Assembly: GCA_021782795.1 (NCBI GenBank)
Contig: JAJXUP010000004.1
Location: 1 to 36,748 of the forward strand
Direction of reading: 5' to 3'
From: Pseudomonadota bacterium
GTDB lineage: Bacteria > Pseudomonadota > Gammaproteobacteria > Burkholderiales > Sulfuriferulaceae
Length of the DNA: 36,748 nt
The notes beneath the pieces are model-generated. The model saw nothing but the letters and a program-made list of their open reading frames with translations. It did no database searches and had not been told where the DNA came from. This document shows positions 27,390 to 36,748 of the stretch, piece after piece (the stretch's first letter is position 1; every line of letters starts with the position of its first letter). Both the position numbers and the translations under genes were made by a program.

Positions 27390-29921
27390 ATGAGCTCAGT
27401 GGAAGTCCTGGCGGCGATCCAGCAGGAACTTGCCGGTCTCGAATCCATCAGTTTCGTCGCGCATCGTGACGCGCAGACGGCGCTGGTCGAGGTGCAGCCG
27501 GTGGCAGGGGACAGCGTAGCCCTGGAGTGGCTGCGTGCCTGTCGCGTGCTGTTCGAGCACGACCGGGACGCAGGCAAGGCGTTCATCCGGGGCAGCGCCG
27601 AGGCGGCCCGTGCCTGTGCTGGCGTGGCGGACTGGACGCAAAGCGCATTGCAGTTCATTGCCTGGCGTGGGTCGTGGCGAGCGGTGGATGGGTTCATGAC
27701 CCAGTTGCCAGCGGCCTGTCGGTTGCTGGGCGAGGCCGACAGCAAGCGCTGGGTGCAGTGGGGTCTCGAATGGTGCGCACGCCATCTGGAATCGGGTATT
27801 GCCTGGTTTCAGTGCCCGGTGGCGGAATTTTCCGGTGGGCACGGGCTGGCAGGCATCGAACAGGTGGCGTTGCCCAGCGTGGAGCTGTTCGAGAAGCGCC
27901 GGCTGGCGCTTGGGACCTACCTGCGCGGCGCCATCCGCGTACGCGATCTGAGCGGCGCGGCAGCCGTGCTGCCGTGGGCCAAGCGTGGCGCTGACATCCT
28001 GCAGGCCGGACGCCTGCGTGGTGAAGCGTATTTCCGCCTCGAATCGGAAGAGAGCCTCGCGCTGCTGATGGAAAACCTGCCGGGTTTCCGTTTGAGCGAA
28101 CACCATCGCCTGTTCCAGCTCATCCTGCGCGCCTGGTTCGGGAGCGGGTTCGATCTGTACGACAGCGACTGGTCGCCAGGCAAGGGTCGGGCATGGGTCG
28201 AAACCGATGGTGTAGCGCTGTATGTGCCGCTGGTCATGCCGGAACGTGGCACGGCGATGCTGTCGGTGATGCATGCGGCGGGTCATCTGGTGTTTCATTC
28301 TTATGAACGCCGCTATATCGAGGCACTGTTCCGCGCTGCCGGACGTGAACATCCGCCGCTCGATGCCGAGCAGCGCATCACCTGGCGGCCGCTGTTTGCT
28401 GCCTATGGCGAAGACATGATCCGTTTTCAGCTCCTGTTCGACCTGTGCGAAGACACGCGTGTCGATGCCCGCATTGCTGCCCAGGTGCCCGGGTATCTGC
28501 GTGGGCTGCAGGCTGCGGCAGAGGGGGTCGAAGTGCCGACCGGTGCGGCTGGCGAGTATATCGAATGGGGACGGGCGTTGTTGCGCTGGCAGGCACGGGG
28601 TGGCAGTGGTGACGAACGCTTCGATGCGTTGCATCCGCTGCTCGACACCAGTGCGACCATCGTCGATGCTTTCCGGATTGCCAATGTGCTGTATGCTCGG
28701 CCGGATCTGCCGCCAATCACGCTGGCTGGGCGCGAACTGGCCATTCTGCCCTGGCGTGCGCCCAATGCGGCGCGACCGGTCTACCCGCGCAACACGCTCG
28801 ACGAGGCAGCAGAAAAGCATGAGGCCGAAACGCCGGATGGTGAGGTCAGCGCCACGGATCTGCGCGAGAAACAGCAGACCACCACGATTCCGCAGCAGGC
28901 TGCGGGTGAGGATCCGGACATGGAGATCCCTCCCGAAGACACCGCCGGCTCGGGCGGTCGGGTGGGTGTGGGGCTGGCCCAGCCGGCGCACGTGCAGGGC
29001 ACGGGTCGCGGCCCCGAGTACAGCGAGAAGGGCACGCCTTATCCGGAATGGGATTATCGCGATAACCGCTACAAGATGCACTGGGCCTGGGTGCAGGAGA
29101 AAGTGTTGGGCGAGCATGATGCCGCGGCCGCAGCGTCCCTGCTTGCGGCCCATGCGCAGGTGCTGCAGCGCCTCAAACGCGCCATCCAGGCGCAGAAACC
29201 GCAACGCATGGCGCCACGACGACGCCAGTTCGAGGGCGAAGAGCTGGATTGGGATGCCACGGTGGAATGGGTGGTGGAAAAACGTCGTGGAACGTCGCCG
29301 TCAGCCGCGATTTACCGCCAGCGTCGCATGCAGACGCGGGATACCGCAGTGATCCTGCTGGCCGACCTGTCGACCTCCATCATGCAGCAGTGTGCAGAGG
29401 GCGGTCGCGTGGTCGATCGCATCCGCGCTGCGATGCTGCTGTTTGCCGAGAGCATGGAAGCCGTGGGCGACCCATATGCTGTGGCCGGATTCGCGTCCAA
29501 GTATCGCGATAACGTCAGCTATTATCCGATCAAGTCATTCGACGGTGTATTGGGCATGCGCGAGCGTGCCGTGCTGGGCGGGCTGAGCGGTCGTCTGGCT
29601 ACGCGTATGGGTGCGGCCATTCGCCATGCGGTGGCACAGTTCGATTCGGTCGCATCGGCCCGTCGTTTGCTGCTGATCCTGTCCGATGGCCGTCCTGCCG
29701 ATTACGATGACGGTGGCGACGAGCGCTATTTGCAGGAAGACACGCGCATGGCAGTGAAAGAGGCGATCGATGCCGGCGTGCACCCGTTCTGCATCACGCT
29801 CGATGAGGCAGGCAGCGAATATCTGCCACAGATCTTCGGTAGCGGGCATTACCTGGTGATACGCCACATGAACGAGTTGCCGAAGAAATTGCCCGAGGTG
29901 TATTTCAGGCTGCGACGTTGA
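27390..29921 (+). CDS. VWA-domain protein, NorD/CbbO-type partner of the AAA+ ATPase
   Basis: YPEWDYRDNRYKMHWAWVQEKVL motif; C-terminal VWA with MIDAS AVILLADLSTSIMQQC and LLLILSDGRPADYDDGGDERYLQEDTRMAVKEA. Confidence 0.9.
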   Translation: MSSVEVLAAIQQELAGLESISFVAHRDAQTALVEVQPVAGDSVALEWLRACRVLFEHDRDAGKAFIRGSAEAARACAGVADWTQSALQFIAWRGSWRAVDGFMTQLPAACRLLGEADSKRWVQWGLEWCARHLESGIAWFQCPVAEFSGGHGLAGIEQVALPSVELFEKRRLALGTYLRGAIRVRDLSGAAAVLPWAKRGADILQAGRLRGEAYFRLESEESLALLMENLPGFRLSEHHRLFQLILRAWFGSGFDLYDSDWSPGKGRAWVETDGVALYVPLVMPERGTAMLSVMHAAGHLVFHSYERRYIEALFRAAGREHPPLDAEQRITWRPLFAAYGEDMIRFQLLFDLCEDTRVDARIAAQVPGYLRGLQAAAEGVEVPTGAAGEYIEWGRALLRWQARGGSGDERFDALHPLLDTSATIVDAFRIANVLYARPDLPPITLAGRELAILPWRAPNAARPVYPRNTLDEAAEKHEAETPDGEVSATDLREKQQTTTIPQQAAGEDPDMEIPPEDTAGSGGRVGVGLAQPAHVQGTGRGPEYSEKGTPYPEWDYRDNRYKMHWAWVQEKVLGEHDAAAAASLLAAHAQVLQRLKRAIQAQKPQRMAPRRRQFEGEELDWDATVEWVVEKRRGTSPSAAIYRQRRMQTRDTAVILLADLSTSIMQQCAEGGRVVDRIRAAMLLFAESMEAVGDPYAVAGFASKYRDNVSYYPIKSFDGVLGMRERAVLGGLSGRLATRMGAAIRHAVAQFDSVASARRLLLILSDGRPADYDDGGDERYLQEDTRMAVKEAIDAGVHPFCITLDEAGSEYLPQIFGSGHYLVIRHMNELPKKLPEVYFRLRR

Positions 29922-29956
29922 TATGCTGCGATGATCTGGTGCCGCTGGGGGTTTTT

Positions 29957-29985
29957 GTGACAAATCCGGTGGGTTCGGCTATAGT
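29957..29985 (+). promoter_or_regulatory. Candidate sigma70 promoter upstream of the LOV-GGDEF-EAL gene
   Basis: GTGACA - 17 bp - TATAGT (5/6 match in each box). Confidence 0.5.
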
Positions 29986-30017
29986 TGCGTGCTGATTTGT
30001 CATGTCTGGGTATGGAT

Positions 30018-30049
30018 CTGGGTATGCGTCCTCGCCCAGCGGTTTTTTT
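30018..30049 (+). terminator. Candidate Rho-independent terminator or attenuator between norD/cbbO-like and the GGDEF-EAL gene
   Basis: CTGGG ... CCCAG CGG followed by T7 (30043-30049), with alternative upstream 5' arms. Confidence 0.45.
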
Positions 30050-30144
30050 GATGAGATTCCCCAACCATCACGGTCGCGTTGGCGAACGACCAGGCCAATG
30101 CCTGTATTGTGCAGTGATATGCAACCAGCCGCAGGGACGCGTCC

Positions 30145-32259
30145 ATGCATGACGCGGTTCGCGGTGATCTGCGCAGCATCCTGAAGCAGGCTGCGGGTCT
30201 GGCCGGTTATGCCACCGAAGACCTGCTGGCATGGCTGGTGACGTCCACGGACGGACGGTGCCAGGTGCTGGCGCTGCATGGCGACTTTTCTGTTGATGCG
30301 CCGGGTCTGGCTGGTGCAGGCCAGACAGCGCTCCCTGATGCTGTCTCTCAGCGCAACATGCTGGACGCATGGCTGACGGAACATGGCTATGGCCTGTGTC
30401 GCATCGAACCCGTGCGCGCCGGTGATGGCAGCGTGCTCGGCCAGCTCGTGCTCGGATTGCGCCCGGAGGCATCTGTTGCGGGCGTTCAGAGTGACTGGGT
30501 GGAATCGCTGGCACGCCTGTTGGCGCTGCGGGTAGAACAGCACCGGCAACATCAGCTGACGTCCGATCTGGTGACTGCGTTTGCCGCCATTTCCGAAGGT
30601 GTGCTGATGACGGATGCGCGGCAGCACATCTTCTACGTCAACCCCGCCTTTACGCGGATTACCGGCTACAGCCTCGATGAGGTGCGCGGCCGCAATTGCA
30701 ATCTTCTGCAAGGTGCCGACTCCAGCCAGGAAGTCCGCGACCGTATCCGAACCGCGCTGCAGCATGAACTGCCGTTTTTTGGCGAGATACTCAATTATCG
30801 CAAGGACGGTATGCCGTTCTGGAACGAGCTGACGATTCAGCCGGTGCGCACCGAGCGCGGCGAGATCCGGCATTTCGTCGGCGTCATTCGTGACGTCAGT
30901 CAGCGCAAGGCGCGCGAACTGATGGTTGAACACCTGATGTTGCACGATCCACTCACTGACCTGCCCAACCGGCGTGCGCTGGGCGATGTGCTGGCGCGGG
31001 CGATGGAGCGCTCGCATGTACAGGAGCGGCTGCTTGCGGTGGCGGTGCTTGATCTGGACGGGTTCAAACCGGTCAACGACGCATTCGGTCATGACGCCGG
31101 CGACACGGTGCTGAAGACGATCAGCAACCGTTTCCGGGGCAGTCTGCGTGCCGGTGATTTCGCGGCGCGGCTCGGTGGCGATGAGTTTGTGCTGCTGTTC
31201 AGCGATCTGGAGCATCTGGACCAGCTCGAGGCTGCGCTTGCCAGGGTGCAGGACGGCCTCGAACAGCCGATTGCGCTTGATGACGGTGTGGTGGTGTCGA
31301 TCAGCTGCAGCATCGGGGTGTGCATTTACCCATTTATCGATGTGTCCAGTCCGGATGGTCTGCTGCGTCTGGCCGACCAGGCGCTGTACGAGGCCAAGTC
31401 GGTCAAGGCCGTGCGTGAGCGCAACTGGGTGCTGTTCGGCGAGGAACACTGGCGGTCACGCAACGACCGGATACTGCGGCTGTTTACCGAGGATCATCTG
31501 GTCGTGCATTACCAGCCGATATTGAATGTAGACACCGGAAAAATCGTCGGCGTCGAAGCACTGGCCAGGCTGCGCGATGACGCCGGTGACCTGTTGTACC
31601 CGTCCGAGTTCCTCTCCCGGCTCGATGCGGCGCAGACGACCGAGCTCAGCCGCATGGTGCTGACACAGTCGCTTGCCGATCTGGCGCGGCTCGATGCTTT
31701 GGGTTCCCGTTTGTGGGTGTCATTCAATATTGCTCCCGAATCGTTCTGCGGCAACTGCGTGCCATGCCTGGAAGGGGTGATCCGTGCCAGCGGCATCGAT
31801 CCGTCCAGGGTAACGGTCGAGGTGCTCGAAGGCAGCGATTTTCTTGAACGCACCAGTGCGTTGGCCATTTTTCACGAGATCCGCAAGCTGGGAATTCGCG
31901 TGGCGCTGGATGATGTCGGCAGTGCCTACGCCTCGCTGCTGCGCATGAAGGAATTGCCGATCGACGAGATCAAGCTTGATCAGGGGTTTGTGCGCACGCT
32001 GGAACACAATCCGCAGGATCTGCATTTCGTGCGTGCCATCCAGGACCTGGCGGAAGAACTGTCGGTCGACCTGGTGGTGGAAGGGGTGGAAACTCTGCCG
32101 ATCCTCGATGCCATGCAAGGCATGGGTGTGGCGTTCGTACAGGGCTATGCCATCAGCCGCCCGGTGCCGATCGAGCGCCTGGTGGAACTGCTTGCCGGGC
32201 AGCCCGGGCGTGGCGCCAGGGTAGCAGAAGGATTTTTGGACTGTATGCCAAAACGCTGA
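30145..32259 (+). CDS. LOV-like PAS / GGDEF / EAL protein (diguanylate cyclase/phosphodiesterase)
   Basis: N-terminal GAF-like region; PAS/LOV YVNPAFTRITGYSLDEVRGRNCNLLQG...NYRKDGMPFWNELTIQPV...FVGVIRDVS; RLGGDEFVLLF; EAL domain VGVEALARL ... LDDVGSAYASL ... EIKLD ... VVEGVET ... VQGYAISRPVPI. Confidence 0.92.
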   Translation: MHDAVRGDLRSILKQAAGLAGYATEDLLAWLVTSTDGRCQVLALHGDFSVDAPGLAGAGQTALPDAVSQRNMLDAWLTEHGYGLCRIEPVRAGDGSVLGQLVLGLRPEASVAGVQSDWVESLARLLALRVEQHRQHQLTSDLVTAFAAISEGVLMTDARQHIFYVNPAFTRITGYSLDEVRGRNCNLLQGADSSQEVRDRIRTALQHELPFFGEILNYRKDGMPFWNELTIQPVRTERGEIRHFVGVIRDVSQRKARELMVEHLMLHDPLTDLPNRRALGDVLARAMERSHVQERLLAVAVLDLDGFKPVNDAFGHDAGDTVLKTISNRFRGSLRAGDFAARLGGDEFVLLFSDLEHLDQLEAALARVQDGLEQPIALDDGVVVSISCSIGVCIYPFIDVSSPDGLLRLADQALYEAKSVKAVRERNWVLFGEEHWRSRNDRILRLFTEDHLVVHYQPILNVDTGKIVGVEALARLRDDAGDLLYPSEFLSRLDAAQTTELSRMVLTQSLADLARLDALGSRLWVSFNIAPESFCGNCVPCLEGVIRASGIDPSRVTVEVLEGSDFLERTSALAIFHEIRKLGIRVALDDVGSAYASLLRMKELPIDEIKLDQGFVRTLEHNPQDLHFVRAIQDLAEELSVDLVVEGVETLPILDAMQGMGVAFVQGYAISRPVPIERLVELLAGQPGRGARVAEGFLDCMPKR

Positions 32260-32282
32260 TCGCTCACCAGGCGATCAAGAAG

Positions 32283-32558
32283 ATGGCGCGCGTCAATCTC
32301 GACCGGTTGCACCTGGAGACGCTGGAAAACCCCCGTGTGTGCCAGATGCACCTGGCAATGCAGCGGCTCGGCTGCGCCGAGCCGGATGAATTGTTCGCCC
32401 TGCATGATGAATACCACCACTGCCTCGGCCGGGTGCTGCGCAGCATCGATGCCACTGCCATGACCAGTGGGCAGTGGCAGCAGGTGGAGCAGGCCATGCA
32501 GCGCTTTCTGGACGCATTGATGGTTGCGCACGCTGCGCGTAAGGCTGACGCAGCTTAG
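32283..32558 (+). CDS. Short ORF, likely the C-terminal CZB-like domain of the upstream GGDEF-EAL protein displaced by a frameshift (or a separate small gene)
   Basis: MARVNLDRLHLETLENPRVCQMHLAMQRLGCAEPDELFALHDEYHHCLGRVL.... The same frame is open upstream through FGLYAKTLIAHQAIKK, which joins the EAL frame at T5 (32233-32237). Confidence 0.55.
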   Translation: MARVNLDRLHLETLENPRVCQMHLAMQRLGCAEPDELFALHDEYHHCLGRVLRSIDATAMTSGQWQQVEQAMQRFLDALMVAHAARKADAA

Positions 32559-32564
32559 GCAGCG

Positions 32565-33020
32565 TCAGCCGTGACGATTGTGACTGCGCATGGCGCGCTG
32601 GATTTCGCGTTCGGTTTCGCGGGTTTTTGACGCCTCGCGCTTGTCGTGCTGCTTCTTGCCTTTGGCCAGACCGATTTCAAGCTTGATGCGTGAACGTTTG
32701 TAGTGCAGGTCGAGCGGCACCAGCGTGTAGCCGGCACGTTCCACCTTGCCGATCAGGCGGCTGATTTCTTCGGCATGCAGCAGCAGTTTGCGGGTGCGCG
32801 TGGTATCCGGATGAATGTGTGTCGAGGCTGTGGCCAATGGGCTGATGTGCGCGCCGATCAGGAAAACTTCGCCATTCTTGATCACGACGTAGGCTTCCTT
32901 GAGCTGCACACGACCCGCCCGGATGGCTTTAACCTCCCAGCCTTCAAGCATCAGCCCGGCTTCATATTTCTCTTCTATGAAATAATCGTGCCAGACTTTC
33001 CTGTTTTCCGCGATGTTCAT
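32565..33020 (-). CDS. smpB: SsrA-binding protein SmpB
   Basis: [57 protein letters not shown]...[50 protein letters not shown]. Confidence 0.97.
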   Translation of the reverse strand: MNIAENRKVWHDYFIEEKYEAGLMLEGWEVKAIRAGRVQLKEAYVVIKNGEVFLIGAHISPLATASTHIHPDTTRTRKLLLHAEEISRLIGKVERAGYTLVPLDLHYKRSRIKLEIGLAKGKKQHDKREASKTRETEREIQRAMRSHNRHG

Positions 33021-33075
33021 GACACTTTTTTCCCCGAATCGGGTATTCTACCAGTTTTTGCAGGCAAGCCGGATC

Positions 33076-33509
33076 ATGGCGTTGGTGAACAGAAGCGTGC
33101 TGGTGGGTCACAGCGCGCAGCAGATGTTTGAGCTGGTCGACCGAGTGGAGGATTACCCGCAATTCCTTCCCTGGTGTGGGGGCACCAATGTCAGCATGCG
33201 CACGGAAGACCGGTTGGTGGCGAGCATCGACATCAATTACATGCACATTCGTCAGCAGTTCAGCACCGAGAACAGCAACGAGCATCCGACGCTGATCCGT
33301 ATTCGCCTGGTGGACGGACCGTTTCGTCTGCTCGAAGGCGAATGGCGTTTTCGTGCGCTGGGAGACGAGGCCTGCAAGATCGAATTCATGCTTCATTACG
33401 AGTTTTCCAGCAGGATACTGGATACCGTACTGGGGCCTGTTTTCGGATTCATCGCCAACAGTTTCGTTGAAGCGTTTATTGAACGTGCAGATCGGGTGTA
33501 TGGGGCATC

Positions 33510-33513
<4 letters not shown>
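33076..33513 (+). CDS. ratA: RatA-like / COQ10-START family protein
   Basis: MALVNRSVLVGHSAQQMFELVDRVEDYPQFLPWCGGTNV...LVDGPFRLLEGEWRFRAL...LGPVFGFIANSFVEAFIERADRVYG. Divergent from smpB and followed by rnfH. Confidence 0.92.
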
Positions 33514-35368
<1,855 letters not shown>

Positions 35369-35428
35369 CCGGACAGTCCGGCATGTGCCGGAGTGGAATC
35401 CTTATTGCCTGCCCGTGGCGCTGACACC

Positions 35429-36748
35429 ATGAACGAACAAAAGATACTTATTCTCGACTTTGGCTCGCAGTACACCCAGCTCATCGCGCGTCGGGTGCGC
35501 GAGGCGCATGTGTATTGTGAGCTGCATCCCTACGACGTCAGCGAGGCGTTCATTCGCGCGTGGCGGCCCGCGGGCATCATTCTCTCGGGCGGACCCGCAT
35601 CGGTGACCGGCGCGGATACGCCGCGCGCACCGCAATGCGTGTTCGAGCTTGGCGTGCCGGTGCTCGGCGTCTGCTACGGCATGCAGACCATGGCTGCGCA
35701 GCTGGGCGGGGCAGTCGAGTCATCGCACGTGCGTGAGTTCGGTTATGCCCGCGTGCGCGTCAATGCCAGCAGCGCATTGTTTTCCGGCCTGCGCGACGCC
35801 GTGGATGCTGATGGTCAGCCCATGCTCGACGTATGGATGAGCCACGGCGACAAGGTGACACAACTGCCGCCCGGCTTTGTTACCATTGCCGACAATGCGG
35901 CAACGCCGATTGCGGCCATGTCCGATGCCGCGCGCCGCTTTTATGGCGTGCAGTTTCATCCCGAGGTGACGCATACCCTACAGGGCAAGGCGATTTTGTC
36001 GCATTTCGTACATGGCATCTGCGGTCTCGCGGGTGACTGGCGCATGCCTGCCTGGGTCGATCAGGCATTGGAAAAGATTCGCGCTACTGTCGGTAGCGAT
36101 CAGGTGCTGCTCGGCCTGTCCGGCGGTGTCGATTCGTCGGTGCTGGCAGCACTGCTGCACCGTGCCATTGGTGACCAGCTTGTCTGCGTGTTTGTCGACA
36201 ACGGCTTGCTGCGGCTCAATGAGGCCACCCAGGTGATGGAAACCTTTTCGCGCCACCTTGGGGTGCGTGTGATCCACGTGGACGCTGGCGCCGAGTTCAT
36301 GCACCATCTGGCGGGGGTTACCGATCCGGAGCAAAAGCGCAAGATCATCGGGCGTGAGTTCGTTGAGGTGTTTCAGCGCGAAGCCGCCCGGCTGCCGGAC
36401 GTCAAATGGCTGGCGCAGGGGACCATCTATCCCGACGTGATCGAGTCGGCTGGGGCCGGTACCAAAAAGGCCCACGCCATCAAGTCGCATCACAATGTCG
36501 GGGGGTTGCCAGAGAAGCTGCATCTCAAGCTGCTGGAGCCATTGCGCGACCTGTTCAAGGACGAGGTGCGGGAACTGGGACTGGTGCTTGGCCTGCCGCA
36601 TGAAATGGTCTACCGCCATCCGTTCCCCGGGCCGGGGCTCGGAGTGCGTATTCTGGGGGAAGTGCGCGCCGAATATGCGGAACTGCTGCGCCACGCCGAC
36701 GCGATCTTCATCGAGGAATTGCGTGCCGCCGGATGGTACGAGCAGGTG
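35429..36748 (+). CDS. guaA: GMP synthase (glutamine-hydrolysing), truncated by window end
   Basis: [123 protein letters not shown]. Open to the last base. Confidence 0.97.
   Translation, partial: MNEQKILILDFGSQYTQLIARRVREAHVYCELHPYDVSEAFIRAWRPAGIILSGGPASVTGADTPRAPQCVFELGVPVLGVCYGMQTMAAQLGGAVESSHVREFGYARVRVNASSALFSGLRDAVDADGQPMLDVWMSHGDKVTQLPPGFVTIADNAATPIAAMSDAARRFYGVQFHPEVTHTLQGKAILSHFVHGICGLAGDWRMPAWVDQALEKIRATVGSDQVLLGLSGGVDSSVLAALLHRAIGDQLVCVFVDNGLLRLNEATQVMETFSRHLGVRVIHVDAGAEFMHHLAGVTDPEQKRKIIGREFVEVFQREAARLPDVKWLAQGTIYPDVIESAGAGTKKAHAIKSHHNVGGLPEKLHLKLLEPLRDLFKDEVRELGLVLGLPHEMVYRHPFPGPGLGVRILGEVRAEYAELLRHADAIFIEELRAAGWYEQV

Noticed and set aside
27396-29204. 602-aa minus-strand ORF antisense to the norD/cbbO-like gene
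   Set aside because: No motifs; the sense strand encodes a coherent VWA protein.
29986-30144. c-di-GMP riboswitch upstream of the GGDEF-EAL gene
   Set aside because: No GEMM-like conserved core seen; only short stem-loops and a T-tract are supportable.
29905-31449. 514-aa minus-strand ORF antisense to the GGDEF-EAL gene
   Set aside because: High-GC shadow ORF; the + strand frame has clear GAF/LOV/GGDEF/EAL motifs, and the antisense translation has no recognisable domain.

Overview
The window is about 36.7 kb of high-GC, gene-dense chromosome. Gene content and order look betaproteobacterial (inference). No rRNA, tRNA, CRISPR array, transposase or phage module was recognised. From left to right: the tail of a translationally coupled peptide-type ABC transporter operon (SBP, two permeases, fused double ATPase); mltD-like / gloB // methyltransferase-rnhA-uup; rne, divergent from rluC across a ~750 bp intergenic region; a HAD phosphatase and an S49 peptidase; an ECF-like sigma factor followed by DUF3619-like and DUF3106-like genes; a NifU-like gene and purL; a DsrE-like protein, an exported HIRAN protein, tsaB, rimI and a small ORF resembling the DNA polymerase III psi subunit (HolD). 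Next is an orphan MoxR AAA+/VWA pair (NorQ-NorD / CbbQ-CbbO type) with a small partner gene, then a LOV-like-GGDEF-EAL protein followed by a CZB-like tail in another frame, then smpB // ratA-rnfH-guaB-guaA (guaA truncated by the window end). The best leads are: (1) the LOV-like photoreceptor/c-di-GMP protein, whose zinc-binding-like tail appears split off by a one-base frameshift at a T5 run; (2) the orphan QD/QO AAA+-VWA module with no Rubisco or nitric oxide reductase genes in view; (3) the candidate divergent HolD downstream of rimI; (4) the sigma factor/DUF3619/DUF3106 triad as a possible sigma/anti-sigma/periplasmic sensor unit; (5) the structured rne leader. All assignments come from reading the sequence and recalled family motifs. 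No database search was run.
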